A DNA stretch of 32,759 nucleotides from Amazonocrinis nigriterrae CENA67 (GCF_016056305.1 NZ_JAECZC010000110.1:1-32759), one strand, 5' to 3'; counted from the stretch's first letter, positions 8,337 through 16,757 are shown. Notes: a model not told the origin generated them from the letters alone. Made by a program: numbers and translations.

Positions 8337-8537
8337 TTAATAGCCTTCTATGTTGTAACCAGCAGCAACAATTACCTGTTTAATAGACTCCTCAGAAGCC
8401 TGAGATTCTACAGTGACAATTTTAGACTTCACGTCTACATTTACTTGAGCATCAGGTTCCATAGTATGAATAGATTCGGTAATTTTTTCGCCACAGGCTT
8501 CACAGGCGATATTCGGAACTTTCACTTTGAGTAACAT
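8337..8537 (-). CDS. Atx1-like copper metallochaperone
   Basis: A 66-residue ferredoxin-fold heavy-metal-associated domain. The metal motif is IACEAC with Cys12 and Cys15; the IACEAC form, lacking the Met of canonical MxCxxC, is that of cyanobacterial Atx1, which delivers Cu(I) to the P-type ATPases CtaA and PacS for plastocyanin and oxidase. The betaalphabeta-betaalphabeta pattern (LLKVKVP, EKITESIHT, VNVDVKSKIVTVE, SIKQVIVAAG) covers the whole protein. As I recall it, Synechocystis Atx1 carries a copper-tuning His at position 61; here residue 61 is Tyr, as in the same loop of CopZ-type chaperones. The ATG at 8537 is the only sensible start. No metal ATPase lies nearby. Confidence 0.85.
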   Translation of the reverse strand: MLLKVKVPNIACEACGEKITESIHTMEPDAQVNVDVKSKIVTVESQASEESIKQVIVAAGYNIEGY

Positions 8538-8896
8538 TACTGGCCTCGTTATGTAAACCTTAATTTCTACTTCAGAGGTAATAGTAGTAGTTCTGATCGC
8601 GATCGCGCATCTGACTAGAGTAAGGTAACTGTGGCATTACAGACATAGCAGTACACAATAGCCGCCCATCATAGCCCAAAGGCAGAATTGACTGGCAGCA
8701 ATCCCAAACAAAATGCAAAAATATATAAAACTACAGAAACGTGAAGCAACTGGATAGAGGATGAAGTACGAGAAAACAACTAGCGGCTTCAGACTTCACC
8801 TTTGAAACTTCACATTACCCTACCCTCTGGGTTTTCCTGTGGAGTACGGGAAGCCACTCGGAGGGCGTTTACATAACTTTATACTTTAGTCCACCC
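8538..8896. other. Intergenic region between divergent Atx1-like gene and alaS
   Basis: It must carry both promoters. A HIP1-type GATCGCGATCGCGC lies near 8597. The stretch 8821-8875 (GGGTTTTCC, then CGGGAAGCC) resembles a decayed copy of the dispersed GGGTTTCCCG palindrome. No credible frame and no T-box-like structure was seen. Confidence 0.5.
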
Positions 8897-11539
8897 ATGC
8901 CTTCTAATCCCCAGTACCTCAGCGGTAACGAAATTCGCAATTTATTCCTTAACTTCTACGCCCAACGGGAACACCAAATTCTCCCCAGTGCTTCCCTGGT
9001 ACCAGAAGATCCAACCGTGCTGCTGACGATCGCGGGGATGCTACCATTTAAGCCGATATTCTTGGGACAGCGCACGCCGGAGTTTAAACGGGCTACGACA
9101 TCGCAAAAATGCATCCGCACCAACGATATTGAAAATGTCGGACGCACCAAACGCCATCACACCTTTTTTGAGATGTTGGGTAACTTCAGCTTTGGTGATT
9201 ATTTTAAAGAACAAGCGATCGCTTGGGGTTGGGAAATTTCCACCAAAGTGTTTGGCTTGTCGCCAAGTAACTTAGTTGTCAGCGTCTTTGAAGATGATGA
9301 CGAAGCTTTTAACATTTGGCGTGATCAAATTGGTGTACCAGAAGCGAGAATTAAGCGCTTGGGTGCAGATGATAACTTTTGGGTATCTGGCCCCACTGGC
9401 CCTTGTGGCCCTTGTTCGGAGATATATTACGACTTTCATCCGGAACGTGGTGACGACAACATCGATTTAGAAGACGATTCTCGGTTTATCGAGTTTTACA
9501 ACTTGGTTTTCATGCAATACAACCGGGATGCGTCAGGCAATTTAACACCGCTGCAAAATAAAAACATCGACACCGGCATGGGTTTGGAGAGAATAGCGCA
9601 AATTCTCCAAAAAGTGCCGAATAACTACGAAACTGATTTAATTTTTCCAATTATCCAAACAGCAGCAGCAATTGCTGGTATTGACTACCACGCTAGCAAC
9701 GAGAAAACTAAAGTCTCTCTGAAAGTGATTGGTGATCATGTGCGTTCCGTTGTCCACATGATAGCTGATGAAATTCGCGCCTCCAACGTCGGACGGGGTT
9801 ACGTGTTGCGGCGATTAATTCGGCGTGTAGTGCGTCATGGGCGATTAATAGGCATTTCTGGGGAATTTATTACCCAAGTTGCGGAAACTGCGATGGCTCT
9901 ATCAGAATCAGCTTACCCCAACGTGCGGCAACGGGAAGCTGCTATTAAAGCTGAGTTGCAACGGGAAGAAGCTAATTTCCTGAGAACTTTGGATAGAGGC
10001 GAAAAACTGTTAGAAGAAATTATCCAGCAGGTGAAACAGCAAGGAAAAACCTCTATTAGCGGTGAAAGTGCTTTTACACTTTACGACACTTACGGTTTTC
10101 CCCTAGAACTCACCCAAGAAATTGCAGAGGAAAATAATCTCACAGTTGATGAAGTTGGTTTTGATGTGGAAATGCAGAAGCAGGTGGAACGCGCCAAAGC
10201 AGCACATGAAACCATCGATTTAACTGTGCAAGGTTCCCTCGACAAGCTTGCAGAACATATCCACGCCACCGAGTTCTTAGGTTATACCCAACCTGCGGCG
10301 ACAGCCAAAGTCGAAGCCATATTAGTAGATGGTATTTCCTTTGAGGAAGCTGAAGCAGGGACACAAGTGCAAATTGTCCTTGACCAAACACCATTTTATG
10401 CTGAATCTGGCGGACAAATAGGCGATCGCGGTTATATCTCCGGTGATGGAATCGTCGTTCGCATCGAAGACGTGAAAAAAGAATCTGATTTTTTTGTTCA
10501 CTTCGGACGCATCGAACGCGGTACAATCCGAGTAGGAGATACTGTAACTGCTCAAATTGACCGCGCTTGTCGCCGTCGTCTCCAAGCCAACCATACCGCA
10601 ACCCACTTGTTACAAGCAGCTTTGAAGAAAATTGTCGATGAAGGCATATCTCAAGCTGGTTCCTTGGTTTCCTTTGACAGGTTGCGTTTTGACTTTAACT
10701 GTCCCCGTGCTTTGACAGCAGAAGAAGTTCAACAAGTTGAAGAACAGATAAATACTTGGGTTGCCGAGGCACATGCTGCAAAAGTAGAAGTGTTACCTTT
10801 AGCAGAGGCAAAAGCTAGGGGTGCCGTTGCCATGTTTGGGGAAAAATACGGTGAAGAGGTACGGGTGATTGACTTCCCAGGCGTGTCGATGGAATTGTGC
10901 GGCGGTACTCATGTCAGTAATACTGCGGAGATAGGCGTATTCAAAATTATCTCAGAAGCTGGTGTAGCTTCTGGGGTGCGGCGAATTGAAGCTGTTTCAG
11001 GGCCAGCGGTGTTGGATTATCTCAACGTGCGGGATAAAGTAGTTAAAGATTTGAGCGATCGCTTTAAAGTCAAACCCGAAGAACTACCAGAGAGAATCAC
11101 AACTCTGCAAACTGAACTGAGAAACAGTGAAAAACAACTTGCGACTTTGAAATCACAGTTAGCGATCGCTAAATCTGACAGCTTGCTGCAAACAGTTGAA
11201 ACTGTAGGCGATTATAAAATCTTGGTTGCCCAATTGGATGATGTTGATGCTGAATCTTTGAAAACTGCTGCGGAACGCTTGCTGCAAAAAATCGGTAACG
11301 CTGCGGTGGTACTGGGTTCAGTTCCTGAAGCTGGAAAAGTAAGCATCGTTGCAGCTTTCAGTCCAGAAGTGAATAAAAAAGGATTGCAAGCAGGTAAATT
11401 TGTGGGTGCTGTTGCGAAAATTTGCGGCGGTGGCGGCGGCGGTAGACCAAACTTAGCCCAAGCCGGCGGACGGGATGCAAGTAAGTTACCAGAGGCGTTG
11501 GAACAAGCGCGGAGTGATTTAAAGTCCGCGTTGGGTTAA
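8897..11539 (+). CDS. alaS: Alanyl-tRNA synthetase
   Basis: Cytosolic class II aminoacyl-tRNA synthetase that charges tRNA-Ala. At 880 residues it has the complete bacterial layout: the class II catalytic core with [17 protein letters not shown] and [18 protein letters not shown]; tRNA-recognition helices; the editing domain with zinc ligands in HTATH (566-570) and CGGTH (Cys668, His672); a coiled-coil region (about 725-770, [20 protein letters not shown]); and the C-Ala domain ending in the glycine-rich [18 protein letters not shown] at 8897 is at the family start; no strong Shine-Dalgarno. It is followed by two hairpins. Nothing unusual was found, and identification is firm. Confidence 0.98.
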   Translation: MPSNPQYLSGNEIRNLFLNFYAQREHQILPSASLVPEDPTVLLTIAGMLPFKPIFLGQRTPEFKRATTSQKCIRTNDIENVGRTKRHHTFFEMLGNFSFGDYFKEQAIAWGWEISTKVFGLSPSNLVVSVFEDDDEAFNIWRDQIGVPEARIKRLGADDNFWVSGPTGPCGPCSEIYYDFHPERGDDNIDLEDDSRFIEFYNLVFMQYNRDASGNLTPLQNKNIDTGMGLERIAQILQKVPNNYETDLIFPIIQTAAAIAGIDYHASNEKTKVSLKVIGDHVRSVVHMIADEIRASNVGRGYVLRRLIRRVVRHGRLIGISGEFITQVAETAMALSESAYPNVRQREAAIKAELQREEANFLRTLDRGEKLLEEIIQQVKQQGKTSISGESAFTLYDTYGFPLELTQEIAEENNLTVDEVGFDVEMQKQVERAKAAHETIDLTVQGSLDKLAEHIHATEFLGYTQPAATAKVEAILVDGISFEEAEAGTQVQIVLDQTPFYAESGGQIGDRGYISGDGIVVRIEDVKKESDFFVHFGRIERGTIRVGDTVTAQIDRACRRRLQANHTATHLLQAALKKIVDEGISQAGSLVSFDRLRFDFNCPRALTAEEVQQVEEQINTWVAEAHAAKVEVLPLAEAKARGAVAMFGEKYGEEVRVIDFPGVSMELCGGTHVSNTAEIGVFKIISEAGVASGVRRIEAVSGPAVLDYLNVRDKVVKDLSDRFKVKPEELPERITTLQTELRNSEKQLATLKSQLAIAKSDSLLQTVETVGDYKILVAQLDDVDAESLKTAAERLLQKIGNAAVVLGSVPEAGKVSIVAAFSPEVNKKGLQAGKFVGAVAKICGGGGGGRPNLAQAGGRDASKLPEALEQARSDLKSALG

Positions 11540-11553
11540 TTGTATTTTCTTGT

Positions 11554-11574
11554 AGACAGGCAAGATACCTGTCT
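11554..11574. repeat. Short palindrome after alaS
   Basis: Perfect 7-bp arms AGACAGG and CCTGTCT with a 7-base loop, directly behind the alaS stop. The sequence type looks like a dispersed cyanobacterial repeat; it may assist termination with the hairpin that follows. Confidence 0.5.
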
Positions 11575-11596
11575 TTAAATTATTTATTAACAAATT

Positions 11597-11635
11597 ATTA
11601 TGGTGGGTTACGTGTAAGTTGTAGCCTACCATAAT
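11597..11635 (+). terminator. Probable intrinsic terminator of alaS
   Basis: Arms ATTATGGTGGGTTA and TAGCCTACCATAAT pair over about 14 bp with two imperfect positions and an 11-base loop, followed on the plus strand by TTTTATTTTTAAT. Its position 58 bp after alaS fits an intrinsic terminator. Confidence 0.6.
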
Positions 11636-11721
11636 TTTATTTTTAATAATTAGTACATTTGCACTAAAAATCAATTATACTTGGTAAACAGTATTTCCCT
11701 AATTCTCTCAAATCAAATTTT

Positions 11722-13269
11722 ATGTGGATTTCTGAAATCAAATTGAACAACTTGAGAAGCTTTCCTGATGCAAGTATTCAACTGTCTAAAGGAATTAATT
11801 TAATAATAGGCCCCAATAATTCCGGTAAATCAACATTGTTGCACTCTATATTATGGCTTCAGCAGGGCTTTGCTTTACAAAATAGAGATTTACGTTTGTT
11901 TCAGGAAAATGGTTTGATTGAACTTAAACTAAATGAAGTTGATCAAAAATTTCTGAATATAAATCCTCAGTTCAAAGAAAAAACATTTCGTTTTGCTTTA
12001 TCAAAAAATAACAGTTTAAAAATTGATTTAATTGAAGTTCATGGTAATAGTTCTAATACAAAAACTAATGGTAGTCTAAGTAGTCTTGGTTATGATATTT
12101 CAAATCGAGAACCTTATAACTTCATATATCCATATCTATCAAAAAGAAAAGTTGTTTCTTTTGATGAAACAATTAACTTACAATCAGCTTCATCTGTAAC
12201 AGGTAATCTCTCAAACCTTTATGCCAAGATTGACCGTATATTAAATCCACAATTACCAGCCAATGAACAGTATGTTAAAGCATGTCAAGATATATTAGGT
12301 TTTCAAATAACAGCAACACCTTCATCATCTGGCAAGCAAGCTGCTTATATAGTAAGCAATCATGACAATATCCCATTAGATGTAATGGGAGAAGGTATTG
12401 CCAATTTATTAGGATTGATTGTTGATCTATGTCTGGCAGAAAATCAATTATTTGTAATTGAAGAACCAGAAAATGATGTACACCCAAAAGCACTAAAAAA
12501 CCTTTTAGCACTCATTGCAAAAAAATCTCAAAATAATCAATTTGTTATCAGCACCCACTCAAATATTGTTACTAAATATTTAGGAGCGCAATCTGATACT
12601 AAACTATTTAGAGTTACAATGGAATTTCAAAATCGGCTACCTACATCACAAATAGAAGAGATAGATAATACTCCAGAAGCTAGGTATCGTGTTCTTGAAG
12701 AACTAGGATATGATTTTTTTGATTTTGATTTATGGTCAGCTTGGTTAATTCTTGAAGAATCTTCAGCAGAGAGAATAATTCGAGATTATCTCATCCCTTG
12801 GTTTGTGCCTGAATTGAAAGGTAGACTACGTACATACTCAGCTAATTCACTTAGTGAAGTTGAAACTAAGTTTAGAGATTTTGATAATCTATTTGTATTT
12901 TTACATCTACAACCTATTTATAAAAATAAAGCTTGGGTAGTTGTAGATGGAGGAGAAGAAGAGGCAAAAATTATTGAAAAGTTGAAAAATAAATATACTA
13001 AGAGTGGCTGGAAAACAGATAATTTTATTCAATTTACTGAACATGATTTTGAACGATATTATCCAACAGAATTTCAACCTAAAGTAAACACTATATTACA
13101 AATGCCAAGCGGTAAACATCGACAGCAAAAGAAAAAAGAGTTTTTTGAAGAAGTAATGAAATGGATTGAAGAAAAACCTCAAGAAGCAAAAGTTGAGTTT
13201 GAAAAATCTGCTTTAGATGTAATCCAGGTTCTTAAACAGATTCAATATTCCTTAAGTATAGGTTCATGA
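11722..13269 (+). CDS. OLD-like AAA ATPase with degenerate Toprim-like C-terminus
   Basis: A 515-residue SMC/ABC-type ATPase of the overcoming-lysogenization-defect (OLD) or AAA_15/AAA_21 kind. Walker A is GPNNSGKST (30-38), a signature-like DVMGEGIANLLGL is near 222-234, Walker B is LFVIEEPE (243-250) and the switch His is in VISTHSN. The C-terminal third has a Toprim-like plan: LILEESSAERII with Glu345/346 and Glu350, then WVVVDGG with Asp409, but the second acid of the usual DxD is Gly411. OLD proteins are ATP-dependent nucleases often used against phage; whether this one still cuts DNA is open. It is visibly more A/T-rich than alaS, which suggests acquisition. It has no helicase partner (so not Gabija-like) and is followed by a convergent toxin-antitoxin-like pair. 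Confidence 0.75.
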   Translation: MWISEIKLNNLRSFPDASIQLSKGINLIIGPNNSGKSTLLHSILWLQQGFALQNRDLRLFQENGLIELKLNEVDQKFLNINPQFKEKTFRFALSKNNSLKIDLIEVHGNSSNTKTNGSLSSLGYDISNREPYNFIYPYLSKRKVVSFDETINLQSASSVTGNLSNLYAKIDRILNPQLPANEQYVKACQDILGFQITATPSSSGKQAAYIVSNHDNIPLDVMGEGIANLLGLIVDLCLAENQLFVIEEPENDVHPKALKNLLALIAKKSQNNQFVISTHSNIVTKYLGAQSDTKLFRVTMEFQNRLPTSQIEEIDNTPEARYRVLEELGYDFFDFDLWSAWLILEESSAERIIRDYLIPWFVPELKGRLRTYSANSLSEVETKFRDFDNLFVFLHLQPIYKNKAWVVVDGGEEEAKIIEKLKNKYTKSGWKTDNFIQFTEHDFERYYPTEFQPKVNTILQMPSGKHRQQKKKEFFEEVMKWIEEKPQEAKVEFEKSALDVIQVLKQIQYSLSIGS

Positions 13270-13383
13270 GTTGGAATGAATAAATTAAAACCCAAGTTTA
13301 ACTCAGCTATTATGGGGTCATGGTGTCTCTTAAGCTAAATTAGTGTAAGCTGCGATCGCACTAACACAAAATACGATTCATAT

Positions 13384-13767
13384 TTAATATTCTTGAACAA
13401 CAAACACCTGTATTGAATAGCCTTTTTGATTTTGTTTTTTAATTCTAATCAATTTGCCTGTTAAAGGCTGGGTATTCTGAATGAGGAACTCGTAAATTAT
13501 CTCACTCTGTCTTTTATAATCTCGGTCTTCCTTACAAATTATAATTCCACTATGCTTTTGACCTTGTTTATGAAGACTAATAAAATCTTCTCGATTTAGA
13601 GTAATGACAACTCGTTCCTGTTCATGAGCAAAGTTTAATACTTCTGCATCACTAATTGACTGATTTGCTTGTCCAGCCTCATAGGATGTCAGCACATCAT
13701 AACCAAGCTGACGTAACTCTTGAACTAAATCTAGAGGAAAATTTTCATTAGTATAGAACTTGGTCAT
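13384..13767 (-). CDS. DUF5615 PIN-like protein (toxin-like)
   Basis: A 127-residue protein of the DUF5615 PIN-like family, considered ribonuclease-like toxins. Acidic residues at PIN-like positions are seen in FYTNENFP (Glu8 region), the SISDAEVLNFA segment and TLNREDF. The start is the ATG at 13767, one base after the stop of the DUF433 gene, indicating translation from the same message. The DUF433-DUF5615 order is a recurrent two-gene cassette interpreted as toxin-antitoxin. Activity was not tested; cleavage specificity cannot be told. Confidence 0.78.
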   Translation of the reverse strand: MTKFYTNENFPLDLVQELRQLGYDVLTSYEAGQANQSISDAEVLNFAHEQERVVITLNREDFISLHKQGQKHSGIIICKEDRDYKRQSEIIYEFLIQNTQPLTGKLIRIKKQNQKGYSIQVFVVQEY

Positions 13768-13768
13768 A

Positions 13769-14011
13769 TTATGTATCGTCAGCTATAACTCGATCAATTT
13801 CCTGTGCATGTTCCTCATAATATGACCAAGCTATTTTTAAATCTTCAGGTGTTAACACCGGATAATTTCTTAGTAATTCTTCTTCAGAAGCGCCTTGCTG
13901 ACGAAAAGAAACTAGAGTCCAAACAGGAATGCGAGTATCGCGGATGCGTGCATTTCCTCCACAAACTCCAGGTGTTTTTTGAATAAAATGTCTTTGAATT
14001 TTTGGAGACAT
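13769..14011 (-). CDS. DUF433 antitoxin-like protein
   Basis: An 80-residue DUF433 (VapB45-like winged-helix) protein with the typical TPGVCGGNARIRDTRIPVW start region and the ASEEELLRNYPVLTPEDLKIAWSYYEEH helix-turn-helix. Such proteins are thought to bind the partner toxin and the promoter. It is the first gene of the pair, with its ATG at 14011. The promoter should lie in 14012-14072, between the gene and the MITE-like element. Confidence 0.8.
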   Translation of the reverse strand: MSPKIQRHFIQKTPGVCGGNARIRDTRIPVWTLVSFRQQGASEEELLRNYPVLTPEDLKIAWSYYEEHAQEIDRVIADDT

Positions 14012-14072
14012 AGATATCTAAGTGCATTAACAGCCTAAAGTTAAAATAAGACAACTATATATAATCTATCTT

Positions 14073-14426
14073 AGAGGTTGTTTGAAAAGTGATTGGCTGT
14101 GATTTTTATTGCGTTGTTACCCCCCTTAGTCCCCCCGATGTATTGGGGGGAAATAAGAAAAATCCGGTTCCCTCCCCTTGTAAAGGCTACCGTGTACACA
14201 CAAGTATAGCCAGCAAAGGTTTCAACTCTTTTAGCCCCTATAAATGCCCAAATTTTGGGCAACTGGAAACTTCATTTATCCCCTTAATTTTAGGAATAGG
14301 GCAATGAAACCAAGTTTTGGGTAGGATTTCAAGACTTGTGTGTACACCGTAGCCTTGTAAAGGGGAGGGCTAGGGTGGGGTAAAAACATATTTGATACAT
14401 CAATCATGACTTTTCAAACATCCTCT
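14073..14426. mobile_element. Outer MITE-like element, split by a second element
   Basis: Terminal inverted repeats of 18 bp (AGAGGTTGTTTGAAAAGT at 14073-14090 and its complement at 14409-14426, one mismatch). No transposase frame is present. When the inner element and one copy of its target duplication are removed, 177 bp remain, and the two halves rejoin into a perfect hairpin with arms CCCTCCCCTT and AAGGGGAGGG. This shows that the inner element landed in the tip of that hairpin. Short frames crossing the element are not credible genes. Confidence 0.8.
14186..14353. mobile_element. Inner MITE-like element with 9-bp target duplication
   Basis: A 168-bp element with 20-bp terminal inverted repeats (GCTACCGTGTACACACAAGT at the left; the right end matches at 19 of 20 positions), flanked by direct repeats CTTGTAAAG at 14177-14185 and 14354-14362. 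It contains a palindrome TGCCCAAATTTTGGGCA at 14245-14261 and no transposase. It must have been moved by an enzyme encoded elsewhere. The intact duplication suggests a fairly recent insertion. Confidence 0.9.
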
Positions 14427-14481
14427 TAGAATTTAAACCCTGTACTGCAAAGAGCGATCGCTTGATAAATCATAATAAATA

Positions 14482-14511
14482 AAAAAGGGATGATAGACTC
14501 AATCCCTTTTT
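14482..14511 (-). terminator. Intrinsic terminator of the DUF4870 gene
   Basis: Perfect 10-bp arms AAAAAGGGAT and ATCCCTTTTT with a 10-base loop. On the minus strand they are followed by a T-run continuing into ATTTATT, 30 bp beyond the stop at 14542: a textbook intrinsic terminator. Confidence 0.85.
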
Positions 14512-14541
14512 AAAAACAAAAATTATATTAGCTTAACTTAA

Positions 14542-14916
14542 TTAGAAAACTCGAAAAATAAACGGATAACGGAAAGGTTCATCAGGCTTACCGAGACAGT
14601 GCAAAATTGCCCAAATTGTCAGTCCCCAATGCAGTGCAAAGCCCAAAGCAATAACGGGGAAGAACAAAATTCCGCCAATGCCAAAAGTTATCCAAGATAG
14701 AATCGCAATTGGAACTCCAATTACAGTAGCCCAAAACCAAACATTAAAGTGAAAATTAATCGATTCTTTCGCATTACTTTTAACAACTGGGTCGTCAGAA
14801 AGTAAGTTAATTACAATAGGAACACCAATGGAAAATAATGCTGTACTAAAGAAAATCGCCCCATGACACAGAGATGACAGCAACTTACGCTTATCAGAAT
14901 CGAATGAAACTTGCAT
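14542..14916 (-). CDS. DUF4870 / Tic20-like small membrane protein
   Basis: A 124-residue integral membrane protein with three hydrophobic segments (about residues 18-40, 58-80 and 83-108) and the DUF4870 signature NAKESINFHFN between the first and second. The biochemical function of the family is not established; the fold is related to Tic20-like proteins. ATG at 14916, with GGAG (in GAGGAGCCGCCAGG) a few bases upstream on the minus strand as a possible ribosome-binding site. It is a single gene with its own terminator. Confidence 0.75.
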   Translation of the reverse strand: MQVSFDSDKRKLLSSLCHGAIFFSTALFSIGVPIVINLLSDDPVVKSNAKESINFHFNVWFWATVIGVPIAILSWITFGIGGILFFPVIALGFALHWGLTIWAILHCLGKPDEPFRYPFIFRVF

Positions 14917-15396
14917 CCTGGCGGCTCCTCAATTCGCTCTACAGTTTTAATTTTAACGGTCTATTAAAAGGCTTAGTATTAGAGTTTACCGTACTCAGGA
15001 AATTTTGAGGCTATCCTTTAGATAGATTAAGTTTTGCTGCGATTTCTGAAACATAAGTTATGAGGTTTACCGAACCCTGATTTGAGAACAAAAGTTTATA
15101 TCAGCAGTTATGTAATACACTTAGACACATCTCTAATACCATTTCCACAGTATTTGCAACACAAGAACCATATGTAGGGGCGTACAACTGTACGCCCTTA
15201 CTACACAAAATTTAATATTTAAGATTTATTTTATAAATCAACTTTGATGAAGAGGGTCGAGTATTGTATACAGCCTGTACCAAGCTTTGTGAACTAGGTG
15301 TTAATTACGAATTACAAATTAGTATTACGCTCGTAAAATATCCTGTAAAGTAGGCATTAGCTATGCCTAACAATTAATTGAAAAAGGTGGTAAAAA
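14917..15396. other. Gene-free region between divergent small genes
   Basis: It must contain the promoters of the DUF4870 gene and of the 86-residue protein gene. The only marked structures are the palindromic repeat at 15174-15201 and an AATTACG-like remnant near 15302. No frame worth calling. Confidence 0.5.
15174..15201. repeat. Dispersed palindrome, sister of 2851-2878
   Basis: Arms GTAGGGGCGTACA and TGTACGCCCTTAC with one G-T wobble and a two-base loop, the same 28-bp design as 2851-2878 (GTAGAGGCGCACA). Two diverged copies in 33 kb indicate a genome-wide repeat family. Confidence 0.75.
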
Positions 15397-15657
15397 ATGG
15401 GTCGAATAAATCCCTATACATTGCAAATGCAGATTACCCGAATGTTTGAACAAGGGCAATCATTCTTTGCTACAACCAAAGTGCAGGAATGGTTGAAAGA
15501 ACGCAAACACAATCCATTGGATTATGACATTATTTTCCATCAAAAACCTGCTCCTCCAGGTTCAAAAGAAGTGATGGTAGTAGAAATTGAATTACGTCGC
15601 AAAGATGGACAACCTGTAGATCCGTGGTTGCAAGAACAAGCTAACCTCCATGCTTGA
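15397..15657 (+). CDS. Small protein of unknown function
   Basis: An 86-residue soluble protein that I do not recognise. It begins MGRINPYTLQMQITRMFEQG with an amphipathic helix, continues with KVQEWLKERKHNPLDYDI, a Pro-rich turn (KPAPPGSKE), a beta strand VMVVEIELRRK and a polar tail. A good ribosome-binding site AAGGTGG (15384-15390) sits 6 bases before the ATG, and a strong intrinsic terminator follows at 15733, so it is a well-formed single-gene transcription unit and very likely real. No Cys, no export signal. Function unknown. Confidence 0.8.
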   Translation: MGRINPYTLQMQITRMFEQGQSFFATTKVQEWLKERKHNPLDYDIIFHQKPAPPGSKEVMVVEIELRRKDGQPVDPWLQEQANLHA

Positions 15658-15732
15658 TTTTTCAAGAAAACCAACATTTCACTTACAATAACTTTAACTG
15701 AAATTCACATTTACTTCAAAAGATTTTACTAA

Positions 15733-15763
15733 AAAAAGCGTTCCCAATTGCGGAACGCTTTTT
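15733..15763 (+). terminator. Strong intrinsic terminator
   Basis: Perfect 12-bp arms AAAAAGCGTTCC and GGAACGCTTTTT with a 7-base loop and a run of T continuing into ATTTA. It closes the 86-residue protein gene 76 bp after its stop and shields the VanZ-like gene from read-through. The A-tract on the other arm would also let it work on the minus strand. Confidence 0.92.
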
Positions 15764-15806
15764 ATTTACGTTGTAATCATAATAAATAACTTTTAAAATT
15801 ATCAAA

Positions 15807-16196
15807 ATGAAATCTAATCGGCGTTGGGTGTTTGCATTTTGGGTTTACTTTGGCATTTTAATGTCTATCTCTGTGTCAGCTTACTTAAAAATCATCCCAA
15901 CTGAAATATCAAAATTTCCGTATTACGATACGATTTTGCATTTTCTCTTACTAGGAATTGCTGCTTACTTGAGTCATCTCGCTTTACACAAACGTAAAAT
16001 TCAACTCTTAAACATTTATCTGCCTCTAGCACCATTGATTGTGATATTTTTCTGCCTAGTTGATGAAATGATTCAATTCTTTGTACCCTACCGCAGCTTT
16101 GATTTAGTTGACTTAGCCGCAGACCTTGGCGGTATTGTTTTATTTACGTGGTTAGCAGAAAGACAAAGACCAAGGGGAGTAGGGAAGCAGGAGTAG
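15807..16196 (+). CDS. VanZ-like membrane protein
   Basis: A 129-residue integral membrane protein with four hydrophobic segments (about residues 7-26, 42-60, 70-88 and 102-118) and VanZ-family hallmarks: YDTILHFLLLGIAAY (the D-x-x-x-H-F motif), VDEMIQFFVPYRSFDLVDLAADLGGI. VanZ proteins confer teicoplanin tolerance in enterococci, but the cyanobacterial members have no established role. ATG at 15807. The last residues (RQRPRGVGKQE) run into low-complexity GGGAG/AGGAG repeat DNA, so the C-terminus may have been changed by repeat invasion. It is a single gene pointing towards the candidate origin. Confidence 0.8.
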   Translation: MKSNRRWVFAFWVYFGILMSISVSAYLKIIPTEISKFPYYDTILHFLLLGIAAYLSHLALHKRKIQLLNIYLPLAPLIVIFFCLVDEMIQFFVPYRSFDLVDLAADLGGIVLFTWLAERQRPRGVGKQE

Positions 16197-16271
16197 ATGA
16201 GGGAGATGAGGGAGAATAACTTCTTTTTCCCATTCCCAATTCCCAATTCCCAATTCCCTTTTTCATATAAA

Positions 16272-16661
16272 TTGTGGAAATTGTGGAAAACTTATTAAAA
16301 GTCTGTTACAAAGATAGTTGCTATAGTTGGTATAGCAGTGGAAGCATACTTGAGGACAGTGCTGATTGCTTAAAACCCTGAAACAACTTGGTTTTTAGGG
16401 AATTTCAAGTAAAAAAATATTCCATTGTTCACAGTCATCAGTCATCAGGAGCCAGTTGCATGGGCGGGTTTCCCGATTTGAGCAAACTGGCGTTCATCAG
16501 TCAGCAACTCCAACCGGAATAATTTGTTTTCTGGAAGTACCTTACTCAGCACTCAGCACTTTGTGATATCTGTGGAAAACTTGTGGAAAAACCCCGTATT
16601 TTTTCCACAAGGTAATTATACTTAATGAAGTTTTCCACAGAAAATTATCATTTTTTCCACA
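16272..16661. other. oriC: DnaA-box cluster, candidate chromosomal origin (oriC)
   Basis: Seven close matches to TTTTCCACA or its complement TGTGGAAAA. Four face one way at 16273-16281 (last base differs), 16282-16290, 16571-16579 and 16582-16590. Three face the other way at 16601-16609, 16631-16639 and 16653-16661. They flank a repeat-bearing spacer and lie 97 bp beyond the 3' end of dnaA, with AT-rich DNA at 16662-16720 as a possible unwinding element. The density and the neighbouring dnaA make an origin, or at least a DnaA-binding control locus, likely. No dnaN is in the window. The rest of 16197-16757 holds CAATTCCC-type and CAGTCAT-type tandem repeats and no gene. Confidence 0.75.
16448..16495. 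repeat. Dispersed GGGTTTCCCG palindrome, copy A
   Basis: Arms GGAGCCAGTT and AACTGGCGTTC enclose the core GGGCGGGTTTCCCGA. It is flanked on both sides by CAGTCATCA-type tandem repeat and sits between the two DnaA-box groups. The same family occurs at 23042, 30715, 30907 and 31660. Confidence 0.85.
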
Positions 16662-16757
16662 GAAGAATTAAGATTTAATCAGTTTTTATACTTTGCTTAA
16701 TACACCCCAGTTAGCTGTTTAGTAAACATCTTATTGCAGGTTGTTAAAAACCAGAAA

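Noticed and set aside
8821-8875. Sixth copy of the GGGTTTCCCG palindrome before alaS
   Set aside because: Only short pieces (GGGTTTTCC, CGGGAAGCC) match and the arms do not pair well; at most a decayed relic.
10140-10606. Minus-strand frames of 94 and 153 codons inside alaS
   Set aside because: They are antisense to the conserved alanyl-tRNA synthetase editing region and show no protein-like features of their own.
11722-13269. Gabija (GajA/GajB) defence system
   Set aside because: No UvrD-like helicase gene follows; downstream is a convergent DUF433/DUF5615 pair.
14071-14307. Overlapping short frames on both strands as genes
   Set aside because: They run through the nested MITE-like elements and their inverted repeats; no ribosome site or family likeness.
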